Below are positions 1-8,259 of a DNA stretch of 17,961 nucleotides, piece after piece. This DNA comes from Accumulibacter sp. (GTDB lineage: Bacteria > Pseudomonadota > Gammaproteobacteria > Burkholderiales > Rhodocyclaceae), in contig DPSD01000189.1 in the NCBI GenBank assembly GCA_003538495.1, positions 1 to 17,961 on the forward strand. The letters run 5' to 3'. A model generated the notes under the pieces. It was given only the letters and a program-made list of their open reading frames with translations, searched no databases and was not told the DNA's origin. Made by a program: the position numbers and the translations under genes. How positions within the stretch are numbered: position 1 is the stretch's first letter; every line of letters starts with the position of its first letter.

Positions 1-540
1 GCTGGCGGACACCCACGTGAAGAACGCCTTGATGGTGTTGGAGTCGGCCGTATCCAGTTGAACGACGACCTCAGTGATCTGTTTGAGAACCGTGGTGTCG
101 GCTCTCGACCCAGCCGCACAGGCGACGATCATACCGGTACGGACCTTCTTGATCTTGTCCAGACCTTTTTTCCAGTCGTCCGTCGGGGAGCCGTCCGTCA
201 TGAGGAAAACCAGAGGCTTCCAGTCGCCTTTGGCGTCAGCAGTGGTCTTGGCCACCTCGGTCTCGACCCGGTCGGCCAGGAGGCTGAGAGCCGAACCCAG
301 GGCGGTAGTACCGCTTGCGGTGAGCGACGGGGTCTGGAACGTCGCCAACTCCGTCAGCGGAACCGCCTGAGTGGCGGCACTATCGAAAGTGATCACCGAG
401 AGAAAAGCCGTTTCAAGGGCATAGGGGTCCTGACGCAAGGTCGAGACCAGGATCTGGACGCCGTTCTTCACGGCCTCGATGGGCTCACCGCTCATCGACC
501 CGGAGGTGTCGAGCAGCAGATAGACGGGCAATCTTCTCAT
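1..540 (-). CDS. terY: TerY-like von Willebrand factor A domain protein (partial, 3' end outside window)
   Basis: The minus-strand frame starts at ATG 540..538 and is open to the window edge, giving 180 codons; the C-terminus is missing. The N-terminus reads MRRLPVYLLLDTSGSMSGEP, which I recognise as TerY. The metal-ion-dependent adhesion site (MIDAS) motif DTSGS is at residues 11-15, and the later conserved loop LMTDGSPTD lies near residue 125. TerY proteins are cytoplasmic vWA proteins of the tellurite/stress Ter systems. In the family they commonly sit beside a PP2C phosphatase and a protein kinase, which would lie beyond position 1 if present. An AGAGGA ribosome site lies about 11 bases before the ATG. 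The gene follows terD by 28 bases on the same strand, so co-transcription is likely. The family call is secure; the biological role of TerY is poorly known. Confidence 0.93.
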   Translation of the reverse strand, partial: MRRLPVYLLLDTSGSMSGEPIEAVKNGVQILVSTLRQDPYALETAFLSVITFDSAATQAVPLTELATFQTPSLTASGTTALGSALSLLADRVETEVAKTTADAKGDWKPLVFLMTDGSPTDDWKKGLDKIKKVRTGMIVACAAGSRADTTVLKQITEVVVQLDTADSNTIKAFFTWVSAS

Positions 541-568
541 TGTGAGTGTGTCCTCTTGTCGATGGTGT

Positions 569-1147
569 TCAGGCCACTGCGACGCCGAACTGCGCGCACA
601 TTGCATCGAGGCCGCCGGCGAACCCCTGACCGACGGCCTTGAACTTCCACTCTTCTCCGTATCGGTAGACCTCCCCGAAAATCATCGCCGTCTCGGTGCT
701 GTAATCCTCGGAGAGGTCAAAACGGGCAATTTCCACGTCATCGTCGAGATTGACGATGCGCATAAAGGCGTCCGCAACCTGTCCGAAGTTCTGTTTCCGG
801 GCAACGGCGTCGTGGATGGTCACGCAGACAAGCACACGTTTGACGTACTCAGGCACCTTGTCGAGGCTGATTTTCAGCGTTTCATCGTCGCCATCCCCCG
901 CTCCGGTCCGGTTATCCCCGGCGTGCTCCACCGAACCGCAGGCCGAGACCAGTTGGTTGTAGAAAATGAAATCGTTGTCGCTTCGGACCTTGCCGCTCTG
1001 CCCGAGAAGGAAGGCGCTGGCGTCCAGATCGAAATCGGCCCCATCGGTGGAGCGAGCCTTCCAGCCCAGGCCGACGAGAATGCGCCTGAGATTCGGCACG
1101 TTCTTCGACAGCGAAACATTTCCCCCCTTGCTCAACGAAACAGCCAT
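569..1147 (-). CDS. terD: TerD-family calcium-binding stress protein
   Basis: Complete 192-residue protein, the usual TerD/TerE length. It begins [15 protein letters not shown] and carries the family signatures [10 protein letters not shown] (about residues 38-47), [15 protein letters not shown] (about 75-89) and VTIHDA (about 108-113). The acidic clusters are the calcium-binding sites known for this beta-sandwich family. TerD, TerE and TerZ are close paralogues, so the exact letter is not secure. The start is supported by an AGGAAAGG ribosome site a few bases upstream of ATG 1147..1145. It lies between the DUF475/TerC-like gene (48-base gap) and terY (28-base gap), all on one strand, which fits a Ter stress operon. 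In this family the protein is linked to tellurite, oxidative and phage or colicin stress; the actual biochemical activity is unresolved. Confidence 0.93.
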   Translation of the reverse strand: MAVSLSKGGNVSLSKNVPNLRRILVGLGWKARSTDGADFDLDASAFLLGQSGKVRSDNDFIFYNQLVSACGSVEHAGDNRTGAGDGDDETLKISLDKVPEYVKRVLVCVTIHDAVARKQNFGQVADAFMRIVNLDDDVEIARFDLSEDYSTETAMIFGEVYRYGEEWKFKAVGQGFAGGLDAMCAQFGVAVA

Positions 1148-1195
1148 TGCCTTTCCTTTTCTGTTGGACTGAGTGTATTGGTTTGCGCCGACCTG

Positions 1196-2248
1196 TCAAT
1201 CGGCAGCCCCCAGAGATTCCGCGGCGATCTTCCTGCGATGGACAATCGAAGAAGCGAGCGAAGCAACAATGAAACCGACACCGATGAGACCGGTGACGAC
1301 TTCGGAAACATGCCAAACGATGCTTCCGAACATGATCAGGGCCAGTGCACCGATTGCGTAATGGGCACCGTGTTCGAGGAATACATACTCATCCAGTGTA
1401 CCCTTCTCGACCAGATAGACCGTGAGGGAACGAACGAACATCGCGCCGATGGCAAGCCCCAGCATGATGATAAGTACATCACGCGTTACGGCAAACGCGC
1501 CAATCACGCCATCAAACGAGAATGAGGCATCCAGGACTTCAAGGTATAGAAAGCCCATGACGCCGGAACGTTTGGCAATTTGCCCCACGGCACCGGACTC
1601 CTCTTCTTCCTCGAAGAAGCCGCCAAGGCTATCTACCACAACGTAAAGAAAGACACCGGCGACACCGGCAAGCAGGATGGTCAGGCGCGTTGCGCCATCG
1701 ATCGGAAGAAATGCCTGCGCAGCCAGCAGAAGGCCTAGAGCACAAGCAATCCCGACCGACTCCAGCTTGCCCAGCTTGGAAAGGAGTTCCTCTACCTTCC
1801 CGAGCCAGTGGAGTTCCTTGCCCTCATCAAACAGGAAAGACAGGAATACCAGCAGGAGGAACATCCCACCAAATGCCGCAATCCCGGCATGCGCCCCTGT
1901 CAGATGTTTGGCATATTCCTCCGGAGTATGGAGGGCCATCTGTCCGACTTCCCACATGCCATGCCCGGTGGCAACGGCAACCACGGCGATCGGGAAAAAC
2001 AGACGCATCCCGAACACCGCAATCAGAATACCTACGGTCAGGAAGATCTGCCTCCACTGGTGGTCCATCTCCTTGAGGACGGACGCATTCACCACGGCGT
2101 TGTCGAAGGAGAGACTGACCTCCATGATTCCAAGCAGAAGAGCCAGCGTCATTGCGGCGAAACCTCCCTCCGCTGACTTGCTACCCCAGGCAAACGCCAA
2201 GCCAAGACACAGGAGCGTGACCAGTATCGAATAACGAAAGTATCGCAT
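1196..2248 (-). CDS. TerC-like integral membrane protein, DUF475 family
   Basis: Complete 350-residue polytopic membrane protein. Two related motifs mark the TerC superfamily: EVSLSFDNAVVNA near residues 43-55 and the second-half counterpart DASFSFDGVIGAFA near 240-253, each placing acidic residues inside a membrane segment. The length and the long acidic linker GGFFEEEEESGAVG (about 209-222) fit DUF475, a sister of TerC, rather than short TerC itself. TerC-type proteins are thought to act in metal (notably Mn) export and to form membrane complexes with TerD-like proteins. The neighbouring terD and terY support that partnership here. A GGGAGAGGG ribosome site precedes ATG 2248..2246. Only 46 bases separate it from the zapD stop, so it may be transcribed from further upstream. 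Substrate is unknown. Confidence 0.9.
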   Translation of the reverse strand: MRYFRYSILVTLLCLGLAFAWGSKSAEGGFAAMTLALLLGIMEVSLSFDNAVVNASVLKEMDHQWRQIFLTVGILIAVFGMRLFFPIAVVAVATGHGMWEVGQMALHTPEEYAKHLTGAHAGIAAFGGMFLLLVFLSFLFDEGKELHWLGKVEELLSKLGKLESVGIACALGLLLAAQAFLPIDGATRLTILLAGVAGVFLYVVVDSLGGFFEEEEESGAVGQIAKRSGVMGFLYLEVLDASFSFDGVIGAFAVTRDVLIIMLGLAIGAMFVRSLTVYLVEKGTLDEYVFLEHGAHYAIGALALIMFGSIVWHVSEVVTGLIGVGFIVASLASSIVHRRKIAAESLGAAD

Positions 2249-2294
2249 ACCCTCTCCCAGGGAATTTACCCAAACCAGAACGTCAGGAAAGCGG

Positions 2295-3050
2295 CTACAG
2301 ATTGCAGAAAAGCATGTCGAACTCGACGTCGTTATCGCAGTGACGCGGCCGATGATCGCTGTCCGGACGAGTGAAGCGGATGTTCAGCGCGTACTTGTTG
2401 GCGCTGATTTCGGGGATGTAGGGATCGTCCAGCTTGAGCGAGATACGCACCATCTGCGAACTGCTGCCGCCGAGCATCAGCTGGAAAGCACCGTTGCTTG
2501 CCACATGATGTTCCGGGCGACCGCTCGCGCGCAGCAAACGCAGCACAATGGCCAGCGCGTCGCGCAAGGGCAGCATGGGCTGCAGCCAGCCGAGCAGCGC
2601 CTCGCGCCGGACCCCGGCATCCTGATGCCGCCAGTAGTGGTATGACGGCAGGTCGAACTGGCAAACGCCTCCCGGAATACTGGCGCGGCTCTTGATACTC
2701 ATCAGCCAGTCGTTGTCGCGGAGATGCTGGCCGATCTTGCCGGCCATGGCCAACAACGCCGCCGATGCCTGCTCGATCTCGTTGAGGGCGTCGGAAAGTG
2801 CCTGTTCGGAAATGTCCGGATTGTTGCGATAGGCGAGGAGACTCTGGCGCTGGCGTTCGAGTTCCTGAATTAGATCCATTTTCAGGTCGGCGCGCCCGGC
2901 CACATCAAGGATCTCGAACAAGGTCAGCAGCACGATATGATGCTCCTGCGAGCCATCTCGCTGCATGAAACTACTCACCTTCTGGAATAGATCCTCCAGA
3001 CGCAACAGGGTGCGTATGCGTTCATTGAAGGGATATTCGTAGGTGATCAC
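2295..3050 (-). CDS. zapD: Cell division protein ZapD
   Basis: ZapD (YacF) bundles FtsZ filaments and stabilises the cytoplasmic Z ring. The protein shows the family landmarks YEYPFNERIRTLLRLE at the N-terminus, SIPGGVCQFDLPSYHYW in the middle and ANKYALNIRF near the end. I chose GTG 3050..3048 as the start, giving 251 residues (E. coli ZapD is 247). Homology begins immediately there, and the open frame upstream reads into the 3' end of coaE without resembling the family. A GGCGG-containing weak ribosome site lies just upstream. The coaE-zapD order matches the arrangement in many proteobacteria, but the usual next gene yacG is absent and a TerC-like gene follows instead. Family call is firm; the start is moderately sure. 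Confidence 0.92.
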   Translation of the reverse strand: MITYEYPFNERIRTLLRLEDLFQKVSSFMQRDGSQEHHIVLLTLFEILDVAGRADLKMDLIQELERQRQSLLAYRNNPDISEQALSDALNEIEQASAALLAMAGKIGQHLRDNDWLMSIKSRASIPGGVCQFDLPSYHYWRHQDAGVRREALLGWLQPMLPLRDALAIVLRLLRASGRPEHHVASNGAFQLMLGGSSSQMVRISLKLDDPYIPEISANKYALNIRFTRPDSDHRPRHCDNDVEFDMLFCNL

Positions 3051-3111
3051 ACTTCCGCCAAACTCAAAAAACGGGAATTTTCGATGATTCTGAAGCATTT
3101 GCAGCAAAACC

Positions 3112-3735
3112 TCAACGCCCGGCATTAAGTTTGGCCCCGGCCAGAACGAGATAGCGTCGATGCAGGCCTTCGACCTGCGGCTGCAGGGCCTCCGGTTCGC
3201 CATCGTTGTACACCAGATCGTCGGCCACGGCGCGCCGCTCGTCTCGTGAGGCCTGTGTGGCGATGATCGCCGCGACGGCATCCGCTGTCAGACCGCTGCG
3301 CGCCATCACCCGCGTAATCTGCACGGACTCATCGCAGTCGACGACCAGCACCCGATCTGCACGCCGACGATAACTGCCCGACTCGACCAGCAAGGGGACG
3401 ATCAACAAGACATAAGGCGCGGCCTCGGCAGCGGCGCAACAAGCGTCACTGCGCTGCCGGATCAGGGGATGCAGGATCGCTTCGAGCGTCGCCTTGGCGG
3501 TCGGATCGGCGAAAACAAGACGGCGCATTGCCGCCCGGTCCAGCCCCCCATCGGCGCGCAGCACGGCACTCCCGAAGGCTGCCGAAATCGCTCCGATGGC
3601 CTCCCCCTGCGGACTGCTGAGTTGATGCGCGATGGCGTCGGTGTCCACCAGCACCGCACCGCGCTGGGCAAACAGTTCGGCGACGGTGCTCTTGCCGCTG
3701 CCGATGCCACCGGTCAAGCCGACGATGAACGTCAT
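3112..3735 (-). CDS. coaE: Dephospho-CoA kinase CoaE
   Basis: CoaE phosphorylates the 3'-hydroxyl of dephospho-CoA with ATP, the last step of coenzyme A synthesis in the cytoplasm. The 207-residue length is normal. The N-terminus reads IVGLTGGIGSGKSTVAE with the P-loop GGIGSGKS at residues 9-16. VDTDAIAHQL (about 30-39) is the conserved acceptor-site segment, followed by LEAILHPLIR (about 84-93) and VPLLVESG (about 113-120) in the lid and CoA-binding region. ATG 3735..3733 overlaps the stop of the SPOR-domain gene by four bases (ATGA), implying translational coupling. zapD follows after 61 bases, the conserved neighbour. No anomalies seen. Confidence 0.97.
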   Translation of the reverse strand: MTFIVGLTGGIGSGKSTVAELFAQRGAVLVDTDAIAHQLSSPQGEAIGAISAAFGSAVLRADGGLDRAAMRRLVFADPTAKATLEAILHPLIRQRSDACCAAAEAAPYVLLIVPLLVESGSYRRRADRVLVVDCDESVQITRVMARSGLTADAVAAIIATQASRDERRAVADDLVYNDGEPEALQPQVEGLHRRYLVLAGAKLNAGR

Positions 3736-4463
3736 GGCGCCGTCTCGGTCCTGGTTTTGCAGGTTGCCGGGCTGGCCTTTGGCAGCAGCGCGACGATCGC
3801 CTTGCCGAGCGCTTCCGTCTGCGCTTCAGGGCCACGAATCTCGAGCGTGCTGAGCGCCGTCTTGCCCTTGCGCTCGGCGACTTTCGCCGATCTAACGCCC
3901 TTGGCGCGCAAGCTCTCAAGCCGCGCCTTGGCGGCTTCCTCGTTGCGATAGACACCCAGCGAGATCGCCAGGGGGTAGGTGCCACCGTTCGGCACGACAA
4001 AAAACTCCTTGATCCCCAGTTCCTGCAGTTCGGCCGTCTTCCTGCTGGCCTCTTCCCTGCTGGCCAGCGGCGGGATGTAAACCCAGTAGCCACTGGTCTC
4101 ACCGGTTGTGCCGCGCGTTGCTCTGAACGCCGCAAACTGGTCGGCCAACAGGCGCTCCAGTTGATCGGCGTCGGCACTGGCGAGCTCAGTCCACAGCTGA
4201 CAGATCTCGGAGGCGCCTTTGTCGGCGACTTTATCGACCTTGTTATCCACCCTATCCACCATCTTTTCCAACTCCTCTTTCTTGCCGTTTGCCCGCGACG
4301 GCCGATCGCGAGAAACGACTTTCACCTGCTCGGGCAGCAGTTGCTCGTCTACGCGTCGCGCGTCGGCGCTGGCCGGCGCGCCCAGGTAGGCGCGCGCCCA
4401 CGCGAACAGCAGCAGATTAGCCAGGAGCAGAAAAAGGACGGCGATCCGCATCGCGGCGATCAT
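3732..4463 (-). CDS. SPOR-domain membrane protein
   Basis: Complete 243-residue protein. A single N-terminal hydrophobic segment ([19 protein letters not shown], about residues 5-23) predicts an inner-membrane anchor with the rest in the periplasm. A charged linker follows, with a coiled-coil-like [19 protein letters not shown] stretch. Residues about 125-205 ([16 protein letters not shown] to SLRAKGVRS) resemble a SPOR domain, which binds denuded peptidoglycan glycans at division sites. Such proteins often take part in septation, which fits the nearby zapD. Its ATG at 4463 overlaps the trpB2 stop by four bases and its own stop overlaps the coaE start by four, so it is the middle of a coupled trio. 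A second in-frame ATG four codons in (4451) is an alternative start. Specific function is not known. Confidence 0.8.
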   Translation of the reverse strand: MIAAMRIAVLFLLLANLLLFAWARAYLGAPASADARRVDEQLLPEQVKVVSRDRPSRANGKKEELEKMVDRVDNKVDKVADKGASEICQLWTELASADADQLERLLADQFAAFRATRGTTGETSGYWVYIPPLASREEASRKTAELQELGIKEFFVVPNGGTYPLAISLGVYRNEEAAKARLESLRAKGVRSAKVAERKGKTALSTLEIRGPEAQTEALGKAIVALLPKASPATCKTRTETAP

Positions 4464-5824
4464 CCAACTTTCGGCAGGTGTTCGAGTGAAGCCCGGATGG
4501 CTGCCGCGGGATACTCGAAGTCTTCGAGTTCACCCGCGAAATACCGGTCGTAGGCGGCCATGTCGAAGTGCCCGTGCCCGGTGAGATTGATCAGGAGGGT
4601 GCTTGCTTCGCCGCTCTGCTTGCAGCGCAATGCCTCATCAATCGCCGCCCGGATGGCGTGGTTCGACTCGGGCGCGGGGATGACGCCCTCGGCCCGCGCA
4701 AACATCACGCCCGCTTCGAAGGTGCCCAACTGGGCGACGGCAACGGCCTCGATCAGGCCGTCATGGTAGAGCTGCGAGACCAGCGGCGAATCGCCATGGT
4801 AGCGGAGCCCGCCGGCATGGATTCCGGGCGGCATGAAATCGTGACCCAGCGTGTACATCTTCATCAGCGGCGTGAAGCCAGAGGCATCGCCGAAATCATA
4901 GGCGTAGGCACCCCTGGTCAACGTCGGACAAGAACTCGGCTCGACGGCCACCAGTCGCGTCGGCCGGCCGTTGCGCCCGCCGGCAGCGTTCTCGGCGATG
5001 AACGGAAAGGCCACCCCGGCGAATGACGAACCGCCACCACACGGCGCGAAAATGACATCCGGCCAGTCACCGACCTTCTCGAACTGCTTCTTCGCTTCCT
5101 GACCGATGATCGTCTGGTGCAGGGCGACGTGATTGAGGACCGAACCCAGCGCGTAGCTGGTGTCGGCGCGTGCCGCCGCTTCCTCGACGGCCTCGGAAAT
5201 CGCGATCCCGAGCGAGCCCTGGTTTTCCGGATCGCCGGCCAGCAGGTCGCGGCCGGTCTGGGTCATCATCGACGGACTGGCGAACACTTCAGCGCCCCAG
5301 GTCTGCATCATCGAGCGGCGGAAAGGCTTCTGCTGGAAGCTGATGTTGACCATGTACACGCGCACCTCCAGGCCGAACATCTGGCCGGCGAAGGCCATCG
5401 AACAACCCCATTGCCCGGCACCGGTCTCGGTGGTGATGCGTTTGATCCCTGCCTGCTGGTTGTAGAAGGCCTGCGCGACGGCGGTGTTCGGCTTGTGCGA
5501 ACCGGCCGGCGAAACGCCCTCGTACTTGTAGTAGATCCTCGCCGGCGTCGCCAGAGCTTCTTCAAGCCGCCGGGCGCGAATCAGCGGCGACGGGCGCCAC
5601 AACCGATAAATCTCGCGAACCTGCGCAGGGATCGCGATCCAGCGCTCGGCCGACATTTCCTGTTCGAGGATCGCCGCCGGGAAAATTGCCCCCATCTGCT
5701 CCGGCGACACCGGCTTGCCGTCGATGCCCAACGGCGGCAGCGGCGGCGTCGGCATGTCGGCGACAACGTTGTACCAGTGGGTCGGAATCTCGGACTGTTC
5801 GAGCGTAATGCGTAACGATTCCAC
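4460..5824 (-). CDS. TrpB-like pyridoxal-phosphate enzyme (tryptophan synthase beta, TrpB2 type)
   Basis: Complete 454-residue PLP enzyme of fold type II. The PLP lysine is K111 in [14 protein letters not shown], the catalytic Glu region is TETGAGQWG (about 132-140), and the phosphate-binding loop is [10 protein letters not shown] (261-270). The length and the N-terminal extension ([10 protein letters not shown]) mark the TrpB2 clade, which condenses indole with serine but generally works without TrpA; some members may have another role. No trpA is adjacent, which agrees. The start is GTG 5824..5822, four bases after a GGAGG ribosome site, and homology begins close to it. The stop overlaps the SPOR-domain gene by four bases. 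A possible -10 element lies about 36 bases upstream. Assignment to TrpB2 is strong; physiological substrate is inferred. Confidence 0.92.
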   Translation of the reverse strand: MESLRITLEQSEIPTHWYNVVADMPTPPLPPLGIDGKPVSPEQMGAIFPAAILEQEMSAERWIAIPAQVREIYRLWRPSPLIRARRLEEALATPARIYYKYEGVSPAGSHKPNTAVAQAFYNQQAGIKRITTETGAGQWGCSMAFAGQMFGLEVRVYMVNISFQQKPFRRSMMQTWGAEVFASPSMMTQTGRDLLAGDPENQGSLGIAISEAVEEAAARADTSYALGSVLNHVALHQTIIGQEAKKQFEKVGDWPDVIFAPCGGGSSFAGVAFPFIAENAAGGRNGRPTRLVAVEPSSCPTLTRGAYAYDFGDASGFTPLMKMYTLGHDFMPPGIHAGGLRYHGDSPLVSQLYHDGLIEAVAVAQLGTFEAGVMFARAEGVIPAPESNHAIRAAIDEALRCKQSGEASTLLINLTGHGHFDMAAYDRYFAGELEDFEYPAAAIRASLEHLPKVG

Positions 5825-5859
5825 GAAACCTCCGACATTTCTTCTTGATCGAACAGGGG

Positions 5860-5865
5860 AGTATA
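5860..5865 (-). promoter_or_regulatory. Possible sigma70 -10 element upstream of trpB2
   Basis: The minus strand reads TATACT here, one mismatch from TATAAT, inside a small palindrome GGGGTATACTCCCC. A start about seven bases downstream would leave a leader of roughly 30 bases before the GTG of trpB2. The -35 region (about TGATTA, 17-base spacer) is weak, so this is only a candidate. Confidence 0.35.
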
Positions 5866-5881
5866 CCCCGGGATATCGCCC

Positions 5882-6160
5882 CTAATCACTACCGCAGATG
5901 CCAGCTGGCGCGCCGGAATGATCCGGCACGCCGCGTTCAAGGTCTCGCTGAACCAGTCGCGACGGCGCGAATTCGGCAAGCAATCGCTGCCAGGCGGCCC
6001 GCGCTACACCACTGTTGTCCTGGCTGAAATTGCAGACATAGAGGTCGATGGTCATTGCTTTCGCTTCCGGCCAGGTGTGTACCGCCAGATGCGATTCGGC
6101 GAGCAGCCGCGGGTCGCAGCGACAGTCATGGAGTTCGGCAATCAGCTGCAGGCCGTGCGC
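5882..6160 (-). pseudogene. speD: S-adenosylmethionine decarboxylase (class 1B), internally deleted and without a start codon
   Basis: AdoMet decarboxylase makes decarboxylated AdoMet for spermidine synthesis and cleaves itself between Glu and Ser to form a pyruvoyl group. The conserved processing block LLAESHLAVHTWPEAK is intact, and DLYVCNFSQDNSGVARAAW follows as in betaproteobacterial members. The N-terminal HGLQLIAELHDCRCDP is also recognisable. However, about 45 residues that normally separate these blocks are missing: ELHDCRCDPRL runs straight into LAESH. A ribosome-like AGGGGA sits at the right spacing, but the codon where ATG is expected (before His-Gly-Leu) is GCG at 6160..6158. The nearest in-frame candidate is a poor TTG at 6199. 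I infer a dead gene. The family identity is firm; whether a short product is made is unknown. Confidence 0.7.
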
Positions 6161-6252
6161 AGCTAGTCCCCTGCGTTCAGGAAATCGGCAGATCGCCAAT
6201 CCGGGGCGGTCGACGGGCGCCGCCGGTTGCGCCTTCGCGCCGGCCGCCGTAC

Positions 6253-6741
6253 TCAGCCCTTGGGCACGAAGTTGGTGCTGGTCTTGCTGACCACCCCGTG
6301 CTGGTTGAAATGGACGTTGAAGTACCACGTCATTCCTGGCTCGACCTTGGTCTTCCAGTCCCAGACGGTTTCCCGTTGCAGCGAAAAGTAGCGTTCGTGC
6401 GCCGGTCGGCCGAGCAGATAGCGCACTTCATCGGTGCTCATGCCCGGCCTGACCCTGGCGAAGTTCTCTTCGGTCAGTACCTGCCGGACCTCGCGCAGCA
6501 CGTCGTCCGGACCGATCACGACCATGTAGTTGACGATCCCCTCGGGCATCCGCGGATACTCCCAGACGCGCGTCCCTTCCGCGTCCACCCACTCCAGACT
6601 CGGCTGGCCCATCAGCTTGCGCACTTCATCGGCGCTGGTGCTGCCGGGCTTCAGCTTGCTCAGCTTGTCGGCATCACAGGCTGACAACATCAAGGCAATC
6701 ACTCCCGAAAGGAAGATCCCGGCAAATACTTTCCTGAACAT
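6253..6741 (-). CDS. BamE/SmpA-OmlA-like outer-membrane lipoprotein with two repeat units
   Basis: 162-residue protein starting at ATG 6741..6739. A signal peptide with lipobox LSAC puts the lipidated cysteine at residue 22 (IALMLSACDADK), followed by Asp. Two related segments follow: LKPGSTSADEVRKLMGQP (about 29-46) and VRPGMSTDEVRYLLGRP (about 98-114). Each matches the SmpA/OmlA turn found in BamE, the small lipoprotein of the outer-membrane beta-barrel assembly complex. BamE proper usually has one such unit and about 110 residues, so this is a tandem-duplicated relative and may not be the true BamE. The longer open frame upstream (to 7110) is out of character and was not used. It is divergent from the MFS gene. 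Confidence 0.82.
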   Translation of the reverse strand: MFRKVFAGIFLSGVIALMLSACDADKLSKLKPGSTSADEVRKLMGQPSLEWVDAEGTRVWEYPRMPEGIVNYMVVIGPDDVLREVRQVLTEENFARVRPGMSTDEVRYLLGRPAHERYFSLQRETVWDWKTKVEPGMTWYFNVHFNQHGVVSKTSTNFVPKG

Positions 6742-6789
6742 GTCTACCGCGCTCCACTGACTGCGACTAGAATCGTTCGAGCAAGCCCG

Positions 6790-6795
6790 AGTATA
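6790..6795 (-). promoter_or_regulatory. Possible sigma70 -10 element for the BamE-like gene
   Basis: The minus strand reads TATACT, about 48 bases before ATG 6741, within the intergenic region shared with the divergent MFS gene. No convincing -35 box is seen at 16-18 bases upstream, so the call is tentative. Confidence 0.3.
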
Positions 6796-6929
6796 GACGA
6801 AGGCACAATCAGGAGTCCCGTGAGACCGACCGATCCCCCGAGAATTGCCAGGCGTGCGCGGCCAGCCACCGACCGGGAGCGGCATTGCCCGGAACGCGCC
6901 GCACGCGGCCACCACGGATTCACCGGGGA

Positions 6930-8222
6930 ATGGTGTTGAACCCCGGCCAGCGTCGCGATCCACCGGCTGCGGTAGCATGGACCGTATGGGGACTGGGTGC
7001 CCTGCTCTATCTGATCGCTTTCTACCAGCGCGTCGCCCCGGCGGTGATGACCGACCGGCTGATGAACGACTTCGCGATTGGCGCGACCGAACTCGGCAAT
7101 CTTTCGGCATTCTATTTCTACTCCTATGTGGCGATGCAGATCCCGACCGGGATCATCGCCGACCGCTGGGGACCACGCCGCCTGCTGACCGCCGGCGCAG
7201 CCGTGGCGGCGGTCGGCAGTGCCGTTTTTGCGTACGCGCCGGACCTGTGGTGGGCGAGTGCCGGGCGATTGCTGGTCGGCGCTTCGGTGGCGGTCGCTTT
7301 CGTGTCGATGCTCAAGCTCGCCAGCCACTGGTTCGCGCCGCAGCAGTTTGCCCTCGCCTCGGGGTTGGCGCTGGTCTTCGGCGTCGTTGGCGGGGTGATC
7401 GCCGGTGTCCCGCTGCGGCTGCTGATCGAGGCCTGGGGCTGGCGCCCGGTGATGGGCGTGTCGGCGGTAGTCACCGCGCTGCTGGCTGTGGCGATCTGGC
7501 TGCGCGTTCGCGACGACCCGGCTGACTGGGGTTATGACAGCCACACCCAGACGACGCACGATAGCGGACAGCATGCTTCGATCCTGCGCGGCGTCGCCGC
7601 GGTGCTCTCCTACCGCAACAGCTGGATTCTGCTGATCACCCCGATCGGGATAGCCGGCGCGGTACTCACTTTCGCAGGGCTGTGGGGGGTACCCTATCTG
7701 CGTCAGGTGCATGGACTGGAAACCAGGACCGCGGCGGCGATCACCTCGCTGCTGCTGATCGCCTGGGCGGTCGGCGGGCCGCTTCTCGGCACCCTCTCAC
7801 AGCGCCTGGGTCGCCGCCGGCCACTCTATGTGTGGACCACCGCAGCGGCTCTCGCCGGCTGGACGGTGGTCATCTTCGCGCCGATTCCCGTCTGGCTGTT
7901 GATTGTCACCCTGTTATTCACCGGCCTGGTTTCTGGCAACCTGATCATCGGCTTCGCATTCGCCAAGGAATCGGTCCCGGTGCGCCTGATGGGTACCGCC
8001 TCGGGAATCTGCAACATGGGGCCGCTGCTCGGCGGGATGCTGCTGCAACCGGCTGTCGGCTGGGTGCTCGACCGCAATTGGCTGGGCGCAAGCGCGAACG
8101 GCGCGCGCATTTACGATGCCACCGCCTATCAGACCGCGTTCAGCCTGATGGCCGCCTGCCTGGTGGTCTCGCTGTGCCTGATCCCGTTTGCCAAAGAGAC
8201 CCATTGCCAGCAGACGGCATGA
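6930..8222 (+). CDS. Major facilitator superfamily (MFS) transporter
   Basis: 430-residue polytopic transporter with about 12 hydrophobic segments. The first reads AVAWTVWGLGALLYLIAFYQ, and the motif between helices 2 and 3, GIIADRWGPRRLL, is the MFS signature. The second half begins near SWILLITPIGIAGAVLTF, and the inter-half counterpart LLGTLSQRLGRRRPLY repeats the signature. Overall it resembles the nitrate/sugar-acid-like MFS_1 group, substrate unknown. The start is uncertain: ATG 6930 is very close to GGGGA, TTG 6936 has better spacing, and TTG 6885 is preceded by GGGAG and would add 15 residues of non-family sequence. I took 6930. It stands alone on the plus strand, divergent from the BamE-like lipoprotein and convergent with a dead efflux gene. 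Confidence 0.88.
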   Translation: MVLNPGQRRDPPAAVAWTVWGLGALLYLIAFYQRVAPAVMTDRLMNDFAIGATELGNLSAFYFYSYVAMQIPTGIIADRWGPRRLLTAGAAVAAVGSAVFAYAPDLWWASAGRLLVGASVAVAFVSMLKLASHWFAPQQFALASGLALVFGVVGGVIAGVPLRLLIEAWGWRPVMGVSAVVTALLAVAIWLRVRDDPADWGYDSHTQTTHDSGQHASILRGVAAVLSYRNSWILLITPIGIAGAVLTFAGLWGVPYLRQVHGLETRTAAAITSLLLIAWAVGGPLLGTLSQRLGRRRPLYVWTTAAALAGWTVVIFAPIPVWLLIVTLLFTGLVSGNLIIGFAFAKESVPVRLMGTASGICNMGPLLGGMLLQPAVGWVLDRNWLGASANGARIYDATAYQTAFSLMAACLVVSLCLIPFAKETHCQQTA

Positions 8223-8259
8223 CGCCGCGACCGCGTGCAACCGGTGGTGGATCGCGGTG

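Noticed and set aside
542..1525. Long plus-strand open frame opposite terD and the DUF475 gene.
   Set aside because: It is antisense to two clearly recognised genes and its translation matches no family; a GC-bias shadow.
4568..5815. Plus-strand frames opposite trpB2.
   Set aside because: Antisense shadows of a strongly conserved enzyme gene.
6820..6939. A 39-codon plus-strand ORF (GTG 6820 after AGGAG) ending just inside the MFS start, resembling a coupled leader peptide.
   Set aside because: The peptide is arginine- and proline-rich text typical of GC-rich non-coding DNA, and there is no attenuator-like structure or family support.
6253..7110. Longer form of the BamE-like gene starting at 7110.
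   Set aside because: The extra N-terminal sequence is low-complexity and antisense to the MFS gene; the lipoprotein signal peptide starts at 6741.
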